Below, in pieces: positions 14,103 to 15,010 of a stretch of DNA of 15,010 bases (the stretch's first letter is position 1; every line of letters begins with the position of its first letter). Made by a program: the position numbers and the translations under genes. The stretch covers positions 1 to 15,010 of the forward strand of contig DIYS01000020.1 of assembly GCA_002429115.1 (NCBI GenBank), read 5' to 3'. The notes under the pieces were generated by a model. The model made no database searches, was not told the origin of the DNA, and was given only the letters and a program-made list of their open reading frames with translations. Source of the stretch: Saccharicrinis sp. UBA6048 (GTDB lineage: Bacteria > Bacteroidota > Bacteroidia > Bacteroidales > Marinilabiliaceae).

Positions 14103-15010
14103 TTAGGTACGTGCGTCGTAAAGCACAATCTCATCACCAAAGGCCACCTGTGTTTCAGCTTTTAAAAGCATTTTAAAGAAATAACGCTCACCGGCATTGG
14201 TAACCTTATCAATCTGAATAACATCGTCATCTTCCGAGTAGGCTACTGCACCCCAAAGGTTCGTGTCCAGGCTTGTTGAAGCCACCGCCCAAACAATGAC
14301 ATCTTTTGGCCATGATGCAAGGGCTACAATTGGTTTGCTTTTAAAACGCTCCGGATTCTTATCCGTCCAGTTTTTACCTTTGTTTGGCTGAGCACTTAAA
14401 GCATCGTCATATAGCTCCGCATCCTCCATGCTCATAAAGCACTTCAGGTTCTTTTGCTTTTTAACGGCTTTAGGCAGCTTTGCATACGAGGCTTTTAACT
14501 TGTCAATCACATTGTCCTGAGTAATAGCTACAGGACTAGGCACCTTGATAACTTCAGTATCCCCTTTTATGATGGTTAGGACACCATTAAATAACTGGTT
14601 GTCTCCCGCACCAAATTCACCTGTTACAAAGTACTCGCCCAATTCAAAATCTACCACCTTGGCCATCTCAGCCAATAGAGCATTTTGCACATGAGGGGCT
14701 AACTCTGAAAATACCAATGGCCCTTTCGGCTGGTAGGGTCTCCAGATTTTTTCAAAAGAGCGTGGGTTAAACTCTGTATAGGCCATAAACTCGTTAACTA
14801 CAATGGTCTTCTCATCGTAATTAAAATCGCCTTTTGAATCCGCTGAAGTAGGTTGTTCTTTTCGCTTTTGCAACATACTGCCCGCTTTTAAGCGAGGAAT
14901 ATGAAACTTAGTCTGAACATTTGGTTCCAACCTGATGTGCCCGCCTGCCACCAATTCGTTACCGGTAGTGGCTTGCGTCAGTAAGGCCTCCAGAACCTCA
15001 CCAGAATAAT
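14103..15010 (-). CDS. Major capsid protein, N-terminus cut by window edge
   Basis: This is probably the HK97-fold major capsid protein that forms the icosahedral head. The reading frame stays open to the last base of the window, with codons for YSGEVLEALLTQATTGNEL before a TTG at 14954. That TTG is therefore an internal Leu and not the start; the true ATG lies a little beyond 15010. About 302 residues are visible. Supporting features are the N-terminal GNELVAGGHIRL stretch, a long acidic/basic mixed E-loop-like region, mixed alpha/beta composition without membrane segments, and a C-terminus (AFGDEIVLYDART) typical of capsid proteins. Position just upstream of lysis and tail genes fits a head gene at the end of the head module. 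No catalytic motif is visible. The family assignment comes from protein character and context rather than a database match; a head decoration or scaffold protein is less likely given the size. Confidence 0.75.
   Translation of the reverse strand, partial: YSGEVLEALLTQATTGNELVAGGHIRLEPNVQTKFHIPRLKAGSMLQKRKEQPTSADSKGDFNYDEKTIVVNEFMAYTEFNPRSFEKIWRPYQPKGPLVFSELAPHVQNALLAEMAKVVDFELGEYFVTGEFGAGDNQLFNGVLTIIKGDTEVIKVPSPVAITQDNVIDKLKASYAKLPKAVKKQKNLKCFMSMEDAELYDDALSAQPNKGKNWTDKNPERFKSKPIVALASWPKDVIVWAVASTSLDTNLWGAVAYSEDDDVIQIDKVTNAGERYFFKMLLKAETQVAFGDEIVLYDART

Noticed and set aside
14103..14954. A 283-residue capsid ORF starting at a TTG at 14954
   Set aside because: The same frame continues open through 15010, encoding capsid-like sequence, so the TTG is an internal Leu and the gene is simply cut by the window edge.

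Overview
The window is the middle of the late (structural) region of a contractile-tailed phage or prophage of a Bacteroidota host. All genes lie on the minus strand, so they read from high to low coordinates. The host call rests on protein character: a DUF2586-like sheath, a DUF6046-like protein after the tape measure, and fibre N-termini of a type recalled from Bacteroidales prophages. Most ribosome binding sites are weak and A-rich, and base composition is moderate. No integrase, transposase, terminase, portal or bacterial gene is present, so a free phage cannot be told from a prophage here.

Layout in transcription order: (1) major capsid protein, entering at 15010 and missing its N-terminus, followed by a strong hairpin; (2) a small protein with a short motif plus a coiled coil; (3) a lysis cassette of two overlapping small membrane proteins (holin candidates), a secreted CHAP-type endolysin and a one-segment membrane protein (spanin-like candidate); (4) a 60-residue protein repeating the motif seen in (2); (5) tail sheath and tail tube; (6) tail assembly chaperone with a -1 ribosomal frameshift extension, then a 775-residue tape measure; (7) baseplate: DUF6046-like protein, hub, spike, gp25-like wedge, tandem LysM-like protein, baseplate J-like and tail I-like proteins; (8) three tail fibre/adhesin genes, the last running off position 1.

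The genes are tightly packed, mostly with ATGA- or TAATG-type overlaps or gaps of a few bases. Gaps above 50 bases occur only after the capsid gene (83), before the endolysin (53) and between the two proximal fibre genes (61). No gene-free stretch reaches 300 bases. The stretch 9835-10002, which looks empty in simple ORF calling, is the frameshift-encoded part of the tail chaperone. Positions 1-1268 are also coding: an open frame runs to the window edge without a stop.

The most notable observations are a textbook A_AAA_AAC slippery heptamer in correct phase with an open -1 frame, a sharp composition change inside the tape measure gene, an AT-rich terminal adhesin, a shared small motif on both sides of the lysis cassette, and a tandemly duplicated LysM-like unit in the tail protein X position. 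I see a compact, largely canonical phage late module, not a wholly new system.
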